Assembly: GCA_016490735.1 (NCBI GenBank)
Contig: JAEMWC010000373.1
Span: forward strand, 315,001-379,000
Length of the DNA: 64,000 bases
Source of the DNA: Pachyseris speciosa
Taxonomy: Eukaryota > Cnidaria > Anthozoa > Scleractinia > Pachyseridae
Reading direction: 5' to 3'
The notes under the pieces were generated by a model. The model saw nothing but the letters and a program-made list of their open reading frames with translations. It was not told the DNA's origin and ran no database searches. Positions 53,863 to 64,000 of this stretch are shown one piece after another. Position numbers and translations under genes: made by a program. Positions within the stretch are counted from its first letter, which is position 1, and every line of letters starts with the position of its first letter.

Positions 53863-55640
53863 TCATTCTTTTTTTCCACGATTATCCTGTAATTGTTCTA
53901 AACAGTGCTCTACATCACTGTCCTCTCCCTCAAGGCAAACATAATGTTCTCCTTCACCTTGTGCAAAGTGCCCGGGTTGAAAGTTTGCTACTGCGACATC
54001 AGTGAACGGTGAAACAATGGTATTTGCTTCCACACCGAGAGAAGAATGGATGGTAAAATGTATATTGAAAAGGTTGGAAGCGGCCTGAGAGGTGATTTGA
54101 TCTCCATATGTGCCATCTTTAATCATTTCGGCCAAGTAGTCAGACCATGATTGACCAGCATATACAGTTCTAGTGGAAAACCGTCAAAGTCGTTCGGATT
54201 TCCTCTTAAGTATTTTACAATTTCTTCTCGTAGAGTTTTTGGTGACCGTTCAATACCGATGCTTCTTAACCAGAAACAAAGTGCACTAAATTGACAGTTA
54301 CCATCTCCTGGAGGATTAAAAGCGATAACACCTCCATCTCCAAAGTTTTCTAGCTTTTCCTGTGAAGTCAAGGGAATACGATATTTTTTCTGTGTAACTT
54401 ATTTTTTTCTTTTGCCCTAGTTTCTTTACTTTTATAGTCACGACTGATACTTGCAGTATATCCAGATATCCAGTGCTGCACCCGCTTACTTAAATTAGGG
54501 TCAGTAAATGCTACTTTATACATGGAAGTTTTTACATTTCGGTCAATGACTTTGCCTGGCAAAACATGTCTCCGTTTTGGAGTAATCTTCCCATTCCGTG
54601 ACCTTAGTTGTATCAATACCTTTTCTCCACGCCTGTACTGTGTTGCAGCAGGGTTGAGACGCTTGTGCCTGTTTATCATGCGCATTTCCAGTTTCTTTGT
54701 GTACGCTTTAGCTCTTTCCCTGACCATCTTGATGCTAGCTTTGTGTTTAGACAGATCTTTTCTGCTTGGGATTTCCGATGAACCTGGACAACTGTCAATG
54801 TCATAATCTTCCAATGCTGCCTTAACAACAACATTTGACTTCGGCCATAATACACTTCAAAAGTGCTTAACCAGCCAAGTTCCTCTTTCTTTTCCTCATT
54901 AAGGATTCTGCAGTAGGTCGGTAGTGTTTTTGCCCAGTTGACTCCTTTAGTTTTCAATGAAAGTAAGTCGAAAACCATTTTGTTGCGGAAACGTCGGTGT
55001 GACCTTTCGACCTTTCCTTGTGATTGTGGGTGGTAAGGTTTACTTCGAATTCTTTTGATTTTGTATTTCTTACACAGATTTTCTACACGTCCATAAAATT
55101 CTTTGCCACGGTCACTCGTTAAACGATCTGGTGGTCCATGTTCTTCGTATCTCCTTTGCAGATTTCTTGCTATGGATCGACTAGACTTCTTTTCCAGTGG
55201 TGCAGCCACAGATAACGCCTAAACACATCTAGCACAGAGAGAGCGTATCTGTTAGTGTTACCGGCAAACTTCACTGACTGCTTGGTCAAGTCTGTCAGAT
55301 CAATTTGGTGTTGGGAGTGTACGTGCTTAGCTCTAACAGGCTTCGGTAAAGCCTTGTTCGTAAATATATACTGCGTTGTGAATACGATGCTTGATACTGC
55401 TCGAAGTAACATGTCATATCTGTCGTTCGGTAAGGCCAGCATAACTTTCTGCTGCTCGGTGTTTCAGCTTTTTATATCTCGCTGACTTTGTCTCTGTGAT
55501 TGTTTTATAAACAAATCTAGACACATCAGACTTCTTCACAACTTTTCGTCCATTAAAGTACAAGGTGGGACTCTTTTCAGGGCCAAGAGTAAAGAGGTCT
55601 TTCCTTCTCCAGAATAGCACTCTTCTGTGACCTGGTCCGT
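53863..55640 (-). pseudogene. Ginger-type integrase with OTU protease domain, decayed
   Basis: On the minus strand the order is KSARYKKLKHRAAESYAGLT, HQIDLTDLTKQSVKF with NRYALSVLDVF (first catalytic D), LTSDRGKEFYG (second D), YHPQSQGKVERSHRRF (E), a GPY/F-like segment (RGEKVLIQLRSRNGK, RRHVLPGKVIDRN), then an OTU domain with NPPGDGNCQFSALCFWLRSI (D and catalytic C) and HFAQGEGEHYVCLE (H). Integrase-type DNA transposons of the Ginger group are known to carry such OTU/protease tails. Frame breaks occur near 55,190, 54,835, 54,370 and 54,125. No termini were recognised. Confidence 0.8.
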
Positions 55641-56520
55641 TCGTTTACAGGAACGTTGAAATTTCCTTGGACAAGCAGTAGTATAGTTTCGTACTTGTCT
55701 CCATCTATGGTATCATGAAAGTACCTCGTGGCTTCTTCGGCTTCTCTCCAGCTTCAGCTCGCTGGAAACTACAGCAAAGCCAGAGGAGATAAACGCTACA
55801 TAACACCATGTTGAACATGTGCACGTGCTAAGAGAATTTCCCAGAGTTACGCATGATTGATTTTGCTTTTTCAATTTTTGACAGCCTTACGCAGCAGGAA
55901 TTACAGTAACGCACACTAAACATTGTCAGTGCAACCTTTAATCTGTAACAATATAGGTTGAACTAGAATGCGGTTAGAACAAGAAGTACAAAAATAATAG
56001 TATAAAATAGATTCAGAATAGAATTGCCGGCTTGAGCAATCAAATCATTTGTACCGAGATACAAAATCAGTTGACAAGTCATTAGGGTTGCGAAACAGAT
56101 TTCGAGGCAACAAGACCTTGAGAATTGCGTCACAAACCTAACTCCCGAGAATCACGTAATTGCAGCATAAGTTTCAAAACTTGAAATCCAGGAAAACTGT
56201 TTTCTTTGATTTTTTTAAACCTGCAGATTATTTAGCTTTCCATTCGCTTATAAGGAATTGCTAAAACGCAAAGTAAAGCAGGCTTCTCGAGCTGAAATCT
56301 TGCTTCTCTGGCACTCGGTCCCATGCTTATACATTGCTTTATAAAAATTGCACAATACCACATTTTGTTAACTCGAGCCTCTGAGTATTTCCTTCACAAT
56401 AGAAGCATGCACGCCGTTCACTTCATGAAAAGAGCTTCAAAATCTTTGAGCTAACGCCTGAGGGGGAAGTCCTCGGGGCATTTGACATACTATATAAGGC
56501 TGACGCCAAGGGAATGCAAA
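55641..56520. other. No recognised gene
   Basis: Nothing identifiable on either strand; probably decayed repeat flanks. Confidence 0.4.
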
Positions 56521-56725
56521 CAATCTGTATTTCTCATGAAATGAAAATTTTATAAAGCTTTTTTACAATTTGCGTCAGCACGTTACTAGAAATTGCGTAG
56601 AGTAACGATTGTTACAAAATGCTGCAACCCTTATTACAAATTGCGTGGTTCCCATTTAATACGGTTATTACAAAATGCTGCAGCATTTATTACAAATTGT
56701 GTAAAGTATTACAAAATGCGTTATT
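56521..56725. repeat. Degenerate tandem TTACAAAATGC/TTACAAATTGC units
   Basis: About seven spaced copies of TTACAAA(A/T)TG(C/T) between 56,563 and 56,723. Possibly a subterminal repeat array of an unrecognised element. Confidence 0.6.
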
Positions 56726-56734
56726 ACAAAACGT

Positions 56735-57005
56735 TTCAGAACAGATGCTCTAACCACTGAGCTACTGGAACCCCTGGTGAGCAAGGTTGTTTATCTAGGT
56801 TCTTATACAATGTGTCCTACTGGTCTGCGGGCTCGACAATGTAAAGTGATTCAGCGTGATAATGTGATTAATAGTGATGGTAATGGTTTGATGTGCCCAT
56901 GAGAAAAATGATATGCTAGGTGCCTGGTAACGGGCGAAAGGACAACTGAAAAGAAATTCAGAGTCCCAGGCAGGAATCGAACCTACGACCTCCGAAACAC
57001 CGTAT
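56735..57005 (-). mobile_element. tRNA-like SINE pieces
   Basis: Minus strand has GTAGCTCAGTGGTTAGAGC (A-box) near 56,745-56,775 and GGAGGTCGTAGGTTCGATTC (B-box) near 56,970-56,990. Their order excludes a single unit, so two SINE pieces are adjacent. Confidence 0.55.
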
Positions 57006-57192
57006 CACGCTGAATCACATTTACATTGTTGAGCCCGCAGATCAGTGAACTGAATATCTTTTCAGTTGTCCTTTGTTGTTGTTCGGGACTCTTACTGAGA
57101 TGCCTATTCATGACGTCATCAGTGTTAATGTATTCCACCCTAACTTAATGAGATTCCTCCCCGAAAAAACGGAAACCGTGGTGCCTACTATA

Positions 57193-57510
57193 CTACATCG
57201 GAATAATGAATATTGATCGATAGTTGTTCGAGTCGTCCCTTTTCACCTTTTCGAAAATAGGAGTCACTCTAGCCAGTTTCCACTCAGTTGGAAAACCAGT
57301 GCTAATCTTCTTTGTAAATATTTGTGTGAGCGATGATGCGACTATGTTGCCAGCTAGTTTAAGAAGTATAGTTGGAATGTTATCTAGGCCCGCAGGTTTC
57401 CTTTCATTTAGTTTGGTCAGCAGTTTGCGAACTTCGCTCACCGATGGATCTCTCAGAGAAAACGTTGTTTTACTTGCTTCAAGGTAGGACTCGGGCTCAA
57501 ATTAGATGAT
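57193..57510 (-). pseudogene. LINE reverse transcriptase N-terminal relic
   Basis: Minus frame: FSLRDPSVSEVRKLLTKLNE, RKPAGLDNIPTILLKLAGNI, WKLARVTPIFEKVKRDDSNN then YRSI. This is the fingers block (GxDxIP...VTPIFKK...NYRPIS) of CR1/L2-type LINE RT. It ends just after NYR; RT motifs A-E are absent. Confidence 0.8.
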
Positions 57511-57940
57511 GGTATTTCTGAAGCTAGTTTCCCACCAACGCTTTAGAAATGCCGATAAATTCTTCAGCTATCTAAGAAGGTTCAGTCATAGTTTGCTCCC
57601 TAACATTAATTTCCGCAATATTCCTTACTTTAGATGTCGCGAGGACAATTCATTAATTAATTGCCAAGTTTTTTGCTTGTCTCGAGATTGTCAGTGAAAT
57701 ATTTATTTTTAGTTAATTTTGTGGTTGCGGGCACGTTTATATTGATCCCAAGCCAAAGGGAAAGCTCACAAAAATTGCTTTCTTTTTAAGAAATCTCATC
57801 TATACATTACATGGCGCAATTGGTCAATAATCCATGGGGACTTTTTGCTGCCAGCCCGTTTTGTTTTTAGTGTTGCATGTTTATCTATAACGCCATTAGC
57901 ATATCCTTCCACATTGATCACATATCACTTGGATCGTTAA

Positions 57941-58674
57941 TGCGCCTATCAATGTTAGTCCCGAGTTGGGGGGGGGGGGGGGGGATACGGGATGAGGTGG
58001 GGACTTTGATCGACATTTCCTGCCCTGGGTCCTGGGTAGGGAATTTTGACAAACTTTGAAGAGAATGTTGGCCCCAGGGTGGGTAGTCTCCCTCGCAGCC
58101 GTTTTATTTGGGCTGTCACGCAACGCTCCCCGGAGCGTTGCATGACATCCCCAGAAAAACGGCTGCGAGGGAGACTACAGGGTGGGGAAGTTTGATCGAA
58201 CTTGAAAACGGAGATAATATTCATCAAAGACCGTTTCCTAAGCTTGGACTTTGCCATGGTAAAATACGCGATGGGAAGGTGCGTTCTTGAAAACCGATAG
58301 AGCAGAGCCTGGATCATGAGCGTCTTGCTATCATGAAAATACCCAAAAGTCCACGCGAGGCAGAACAAGATGGAGGAAAGAAAGGTAAGGAAAATTGGCC
58401 CAATATGTTGTTACGAGAAACCATCGGTTTCTTTCGGTGTTCTTTCATCCCGTTGTTAAAAGAAAAAATTAAACTGAGATTTTTAAACCTGGAGTGTTTG
58501 TATTGTTTAAGCATTTAACAGGTCAGCCTCTTGGACCTCAATCCCTACAGTAGGGAACTTTGAACTCGAAACTTTACCCCAAGGGTGGGGAGGTTTGACT
58601 CAAAATTTGCGTTTCGGATAAAAGTCCCCGCCCATCCTGTATCCCCCCGCTCGGGACTAACATTGATAGGTGCA
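57941..58674. mobile_element. Harbinger-like MITE (734 bp), TAA target
   Basis: Inverted ends TGCGCCTATCAATGTTAGTC and GACTAACATTGATAGGTGCA, with CCCGAG and G/C-rich runs inside. TAA flanks both ends (57,938-57,940; 58,675-58,677). A 3-bp TAA duplication fits PIF/Harbinger. It contains a nested MITE. Confidence 0.82.
58083..58178. mobile_element. Nested palindromic MITE (96 bp)
   Basis: GTAGTCTCCCTCGCAGCCGT and its reverse complement at the other end, with a perfect CGCTCC/GGAGCG-type centre (CGCTCCCCGGAGCG). Inserted in the Harbinger-like MITE. Confidence 0.85.
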
Positions 58675-59048
58675 TAAGGGTTTCAACATCTGACCATGCC
58701 TTTTGTTGTAGGTTCCTTAAGTAGCTAGCTTTATGGACCTTTTCATTTGACGGGTTTTGGTTATTCTTGTGCCTGTACGCTCATCCTGGACCGTATATGT
58801 CATACAAATTAGTGCGTGATCTCTAATTGCAAGAGGGACAACACCAAACTTTGCAACTTTAGTGGGTGAATTCGTAATACAATGGTCAATTTCAGAGCGG
58901 GAAGTTAGGGTAATAGTTGTCGGCTCTATGATTTATTAGCTGGTCCAATCCATAAATATCAAATATGTGTTTAATTTTAACTCATTCTTGTCCGTATGAG
59001 AATGAATATATGAAAATCATATATTTGAACTCCGGATTAATGATTAAA

Positions 59049-59063
59049 TATGTGACTTATTAC

Positions 59064-59099
<36 letters not shown>

Positions 59100-59100
59100 C
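59049..59100. repeat. ATT microsatellite
   Basis: Tandem ATT units. Confidence 0.95.
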
Positions 59101-59691
59101 TTTTTGCGACACTATACATAAATACAATACTACATACTGTTACCTTCACAACAGTTCACAACTCTACACCTACACTGCTTACGGTTACAATACGGCATAT
59201 TACTTTAAAAAACTGGAGTACAATTAACTACAATACTTAAAATACATATAAACTTTTACATGTTCGTTACTTCTGTTCGTTATAATAAATAAACAAAATT
59301 GCAATCTAAAAAATATCCAACGGATTATTTTACATTATTATAGTATAGATAATTGCGACTAAGTCTTAATACACGTTTTTATTTTTATTTCATCTGTTTT
59401 TTTGTTTCATTTTCTGCTTATCTTTGGCGAAGGAGAGAAAGAACGAGCACAAAAACAAAAGGCAAATATACTGCTTATAGAAACAAGATATACAGCAATG
59501 TACGGTAAACCATAAATAGAAGAAAACTTAACGCGACACGATACTTCAACCTGGCTATGTAGCATTAGAGGAAAAATTGCCATTTCTTAGAGAACGCACT
59601 TGATTTCTTAGCTTGTGCTGCTATATATCTCTCTAGATCAATTTTTTCCTGCACCAAGGCACCAAAGTCCGCGAAATGATATCTAGCTTCG

Positions 59692-61120
59692 TTAATTGCA
59701 CATTTGTACAGAAAATATTTTCCAAGAAGAACGAGATGGTTGAGGGTTAAACACGATGTAAAATTGTCTACTAGACCATGTTTTACAACGGTAGTTGTAC
59801 CAAACCAAAACTTCAGACCAGAAGGCTTGGGCCTGGGGACAACTGACGAACAAATGCAAGATTGTTTGATCGGTGTTACTACAAAAGGGACACTCAGACG
59901 AGTCAGTCTTTTTCATTTTATACAATAGGCTATTGGTACAAAGTATATTGTGGATAATCTTGTACTGAAAAATCGCTAGTTTGATTTCTTTCGTAGAACA
60001 AAAGGGTAGAGAGTAGATTATGCGACGCTGATTAAGATCGTAACCACACTCTGTTAACCTTTTGTCAGCTGTGGGGGGCAGAAGATTTTTATGATTCAGT
60101 AACGAGTTATAAATCGTTTTATAAGTCAATTTCTCGATGACTAGTTGGTGAGTAACGGTCTCTTCTGAATCTAAAATGTTTAAGCGATCTTTCCACTGGC
60201 GAGGTATTGCAGACAAAAGTCCGTAGTACTGTAAAAAGTTACATTTTACATTGAATTTGCGCTTGAAATTATTGAAAGTGAGGAAGTTGTTTTCAGATTC
60301 ATCTAATAATGAAGAGAGATGCTGAATGCCAGCGTGGTGCCAGCTCCGAAAGAACACGGACATCTTATTTATTTTGATAAATTTGTTGTTCCAAATGATT
60401 TGGTTGAGCACCTCTCGTTTAAATTGTGGGGCGTCCACGTTCCGGAAATCCTGCCAGTAGATTATTAAGTTTTTATAGAAAGATGGCAGCAGGTCTCTTA
60501 ATTTCAAATACTTAGCGTCGTAACTACAACGAAAAAGAAGGTTCCCACCAACATGGGAAAGGAGGGATGTAGGGATGACTTTCCAGGGGGACAATTCATC
60601 TGAGCACAGACGTTTTACCCAACACAACTTTAAAGCTTTGTCGAACAGCGCAAAATCAGTCATGTTAAGATCTCCTTCGTCTTTGCATTTCAAGATTGTG
60701 ATTTTTTTAATTCTCGGATTTTTGTATTTCCATATGTAATCAAAAATTATTTTGTTGACTTCACCTGCGAAGGAGTCCGGTGTATCTAGTGCGCTGCAAA
60801 CAAAGGTTAGTTTCGATAAAGCAAGGGTTTTAACTATATTTATTCTACCGTAGATTGATATGTCTCTTGACGACCAAATATTTAAAGTTTTCTTAAGCGA
60901 GGCTAATTTGTCAAAAAATTTCTTTGTGCCGCTAGCTTATCGTTGTAAGAAAAGTAGACGCCAAGAGCTAGAATAGGTTAGGTTCTTCATTTAGTTTGAG
61001 ATTAAGGATTTTGTCTTTGCGGAAGCGATCTGACCCCAGCCAAAGCAGCTCTGATTTTGATTCATTAATACGAAGCCCGAACACTTTTCGAACTGTGATA
61101 GTAATTCAAAGAGATGGAGT
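59692..61120 (-). pseudogene. L1-like ORF2, C-terminal region
   Basis: The frame near 61,000-61,120 shows GLRINESKSELLWLGS, the block after the catalytic motif. After a break, the frame from 60,711 has GDLNMTDFALFDKALKLCWV, HVGGNLLFRC and, near the end, ECPFCSNTDQTILHLFVSCP, a CCHC-like knuckle (CPFC...H...C). The last block is the C-terminal zinc knuckle of L1-type ORF2. Confidence 0.85.
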
Positions 61121-61334
61121 ATTGTATAATTGAATTTGCGCCATGTAAATAAATATTATTATTATTATTATTATAACTTGAAATGTCACTATAAAATACC
61201 TGAATCCACTGTCGAAGCTGCGGTCCAAAGCCGAACACTTTTAAACATTTTTGAAGGTAATTCCATTCGATTTAGTCGAACGCTTTCTCGAAATCAAGGA
61301 AGACTGCAGCGCCAGGTAAATTTTTTTGTTTAGT

Positions 61335-62210
61335 TTACGACATTGTATCAGAGATTAATCTAATGCACTCACCAATATATCGTCCTTTTATGTATCCAGC
61401 CTGGCAAGGATGGATGATTGAGGGTAACACTGTTTCTAAGCGCAAAGCTATGGCTTTGGTAGCAATTTTGTAATCTGTATTTAGCAATGAAATGGGTCTC
61501 CAATTCTTTAGGTGTTCTAGGTGTTTGTTCTTTTTGGGAATCAGTGTTATTATTCCTAGTTTTTGAGAATTTGATAAACACCCTTTTTGGAAAGCGTAAT
61601 TGAAGCTGTCAACAACCAAGGTTGCTAGAATATCCCAAAAGAAGCGATAAAATTCAATTGTGAGACCGTCGGATCCTGGCGTTTTGTTATTGCTGAAGCT
61701 ACTCAACACTTTTGTACATTCGTCTATGGTTAGTAGACCTTCACAACTGTCGGACTCCTCCCTTTCCAGGTGCTTTAGGCCGTCAGATTCGAAAAAGAAC
61801 TTTAACTGTTCAAAATTAGTGTTCGAGTTGTTAGTTTCGTAAAGTTTTGAAAAAAAGTTTGCTTCCTCTTTTAGAATTTCTTTCGAGCAGTAGGTGGTGG
61901 TACCGTTTGGCTTCTTCAAGGATGTAATTTTTTTCTTCTGGTTTCGCTTTTCGAGATTGTAAAAGTACTTGCTGTTTTTTTCCCCAAATTCATACCACCG
62001 AGCTTTGCCGCGGACGATTGCACCGCGCGTCTTAACTGCTGTAATTCTTACAAGTTTGATTTTAACACGTTCCATCTTGGCTTTTGTTGATTCATTGTAA
62101 GGAATTGAATCTAAGTAGAAGCTCTTTTTCTTCGTTCCGCTTTTGTCTAGCTGTGCGTTTCGCGAATATGATCGTAGTTGCTCTAAATTTCCATCTTGAT
62201 CATTTCCCAC
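61335..62210 (-). pseudogene. L1-like ORF2, reverse transcriptase fingers/palm
   Basis: It encodes ARWYEFGEKNSKYFYNLEKR, NNKTPGSDGLTIEFYRFFWD, LIPKKNKHLEHLKNWRPISL, NTDYKIATKAIALRLE and QAGYIKGRYIGECIRLI. Beyond it, in another frame at 61,230-61,330, is FLDFEKAFD (motif A, followed by a stop). The catalytic ADD motif is not found. Confidence 0.88.
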
Positions 62211-62406
62211 AACAGCCCTTAGTTTTCAATCTCTTGATATTTTTTAACATATTCAGGAATGCTTTTTGTTATGAGTTCAACATAGGTTTTGTCAGCTAGT
62301 AGCGAGTTGTTAAATTTCCAGAAACCCGGACCACGATGTCAGGCTTGTTTATCTTCGGTACCTATCAGTACGTTGAGCGCCGAATGATCTGAGAATATGT
62401 TCGGCG

Positions 62407-63068
62407 CTATTTTAACATCGGAGATAGCGTGCTCGAAATTTTTGGATAGAACACATAGTCCAACCTGCACTGAATTTTCATAGAAGGGTTACACCATGTA
62501 AAACCCGGAAGATTCGGGTTTTTTAATCTCCACGTATCCACAAGATCATGTGTAAATAAAAGAGTGTTCAATTCATTGATAACATTTTTTTTATGCTCCA
62601 GGGAGCGTCCACCACGTTTGTCGAGGTCATTTAAGGCACAATTGAAATCACCACCCAGCACACATTGATTAATAATGGACTGTGATAAGTCTCTCAGGAA
62701 ATGAACCTGAAGTGTTGTGTCGTTAGGGGCGTAAATATTCAAAAACACTATTTTTGTTTCATCCAAAGTTGCCTCAGCTACGATGTAGCTGCCGTTTTTA
62801 TCGGCGATAATGTTGTCGATGCTTACGTCAAGCCTTGGCTTGAACATTATCATAACGCCGCGACTGTGGGTGGAGCCGTGACTAGCACATATTTTCCCGC
62901 CCCATTCATTTTCTCAAATTTTGATTGTTTGTGTTGAAGAGTACGTTTCCTGAAGGAAAATTACGTCAGCATTTTGTTGGTGCAACCATCTAAATAACTG
63001 TCTTCGTTTGCAAGATTTATTTAAACCTCTGACATTCATAGTGCTAACTTTGAGATCCATATATACTT
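62407..63068 (-). pseudogene. L1-like ORF2, apurinic endonuclease domain
   Basis: Starts MDLKVSTMNVRGLNKSCKRR and continues FLQETYSS (catalytic E), NIYAPND, CVLGGDFNCALND, GFTWCNPSMKIQCRLDYVF. An in-frame TGA lies near 62,920, and a break near 62,425 precedes FSDHSALNVLIG (catalytic SDH). The endonuclease motifs are otherwise well kept. Confidence 0.88.
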
Positions 63069-63407
63069 AGGTTTGTCAAGCAACATTGATTATTTGATTC
63101 AATTTGCGGACTTGAGAAGCCATGGCAAAAATAAATAAAGAAAGATCGAAAAATTAAACATTTCTGGAGGATTTCGTAGGTGAGATATGAACAAAGCATA
63201 CATGATAAATAAAAGCTAAGCGGAACTAGGTATTGTGGTGGAGTATAATATCGCGAAGAGGACACGTAAAAAACGGTTAGACAAAACATGAAATCTCTAC
63301 ACAAATACATAACTACTAGACCTAAACTTATCAGTCGGCACACTTTCCTGTCTAGGACGGGAAGGCAAAAGTACGTGAAAGAACTTGACCATGACTTACT
63401 AGTTCAT

Positions 63408-63932
63408 TTAAGTTGTAGGGTTACCGCGTTCCATAAAGCGACCGTAGATGGGAAAGCGCTTTGTCTCAGGACCTCGATAAACAACGCCATCAATTACAAG
63501 TTTCTCCACATTGAAGAAGGCAGTTTTCTGCTCGCTCCTGGCCTTTTTTAGTACTGGTTGGAGGTCTTTCCTGATTTCATCGACCTCCGGAGGAAAGTCG
63601 TCAGCCACTCCGAACTTTGCGCCTTTTAGTAGATTCTTGATTTGGGATTTGATAAATTCTTTATCTTGGTAGAATGCACTTTCGCTATACGCTATAATAG
63701 GTCTTGGGTGAGGCTTTTTGTTCGCCAGCGGCCTTTTTGGTATCCTATGCACTCGTTCAAACTGGATTTCGCTCAAATCTTCTTGACGAATCTTCATTTC
63801 TTTGTTTAAAAAGAGCCTTAGTGTTCTCTCAGTATCTTTTGCGGATTCTTTGTCAGAATCTTTTACTCCGTAGAATTTGATATTATTTCGGCGATTGTAG
63901 CATTCTTGTTTTATTTGGCGACTCGGACCCAC
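63408..63932 (-). pseudogene. L1-like ORF1 protein (RRM/Transposase_22-type)
   Basis: Open frame of 174 codons with RRNNIKFYGVKDSDKESAKD, IQFERVHRIPKRP, RPIIAYSESAFYQD and FGVADDFPPEVDEIRKDLQP, the RNA-binding (RRM-like) and C-terminal parts of L1-type ORF1p. The coiled-coil N-terminus is missing, as the sequence before 63,932 is replaced by SINE-like repeat. It is the only intact-looking frame of the element. Confidence 0.85.
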
Positions 63933-64000
63933 GACCTCTACGATACCGAACCTACGACCTCTGCAAGGGTATCGCAGAGGTCGTGGATTCGAGTCCCGTA
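63923..64000. mobile_element. SINE-like inverted pair at window end
   Basis: GACCTCTACGATACCG on the left and GGTATCGCAGAGGTCGTGG on the right are inverted copies of the SINE B-box region (TCGTGGATTCGAGTCCCG). The element continues past the window. Confidence 0.6.

Larger units (their letters stand above)
59570..63935 (-). mobile_element. L1/Tx1-like LINE, near full-length but dead
   Basis: Minus-strand order is ORF1 (63,932-63,408), then ORF2 endonuclease (63,068-62,407), RT (62,210-61,230), and the C-terminal region (about 61,120-59,692). The layout is that of an L1/Tx1-type LINE. The segment that should hold the RT catalytic ADD motif is missing, replaced by an ATT microsatellite near 61,148-61,174. 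A poly-A tail is not evident at the left. Confidence 0.85.

Overview
This is eukaryotic, animal DNA. It is AT-rich and intron-rich, with many triplet microsatellites, MITEs, tRNA-derived SINEs and several retrotransposon classes (Penelope, Ty3/Gypsy, L1-like, CR1/L2-like, RTE-like, R2/NeSL-like), plus a Ginger-type integrase. This repertoire, together with a MAM + LDLa + C-type lectin + PA14 secreted protein, points to a cnidarian, most likely a stony coral. That assignment is inference from families; no marker gene fixes the species.

Layout. 0-12.5 kb is repeat territory: a Penelope-like element with a head-to-head inverted 3' copy (702-6044) split by a reverse-oriented LINE, then fragments of three other LINE types. 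From 12,569 to 53,053 runs one large plus-strand gene. I traced 22 internal exons by splice sites and reading-frame phase; neither its first nor its last exon is in the window. Predicted order: end of a MAM domain, an unrecognised 126-residue exon, C-type lectin domain, F5/8-type-C-like domain, PA14 domain, a Cys-rich linker, MAM, three LDL-receptor class A repeats, a small Cys-rich exon, MAM, and part of another MAM. MAM + LDLa proteins are known from the coral skeletal organic matrix, so a secreted or membrane-attached matrix or adhesion role is plausible.

Its introns are hosts for mobile DNA. The 10.4-kb intron 2 holds a nearly complete but frameshifted Gypsy element (15,535-20,009; 5-bp target duplication), a MITE, a pair of inverted repeats and a broken copy of a dispersed zinc-finger/transposase-like gene family. 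The 11-kb intron 13 (30,282-41,280) is the most interesting part. It contains a 10.6-kb structure with about 1.65-kb terminal inverted repeats that end at TTAA on both sides. It encloses a plus-strand, multi-exon but decayed member of the same gene family. The first two exons of that gene lie inside the inverted repeats, so they are present twice, facing inward. The internal gene has itself been hit by a Tc1/mariner-type MITE, a second MITE and an LTR retrotransposon.

42-48 kb carries further MITEs and an RTE-like LINE that was invaded twice (a 129-bp MITE with a 6-bp duplication, a 751-bp hAT-like element with an 8-bp duplication). 53.8-64 kb is again repeats: a Ginger-type integrase + OTU protease relic, a LINE fragment, nested MITEs and a long L1/Tx1-like LINE with ORF1 and ORF2 relics. 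No rRNA, functional tRNA, CRISPR or bacterial-type operon was seen.
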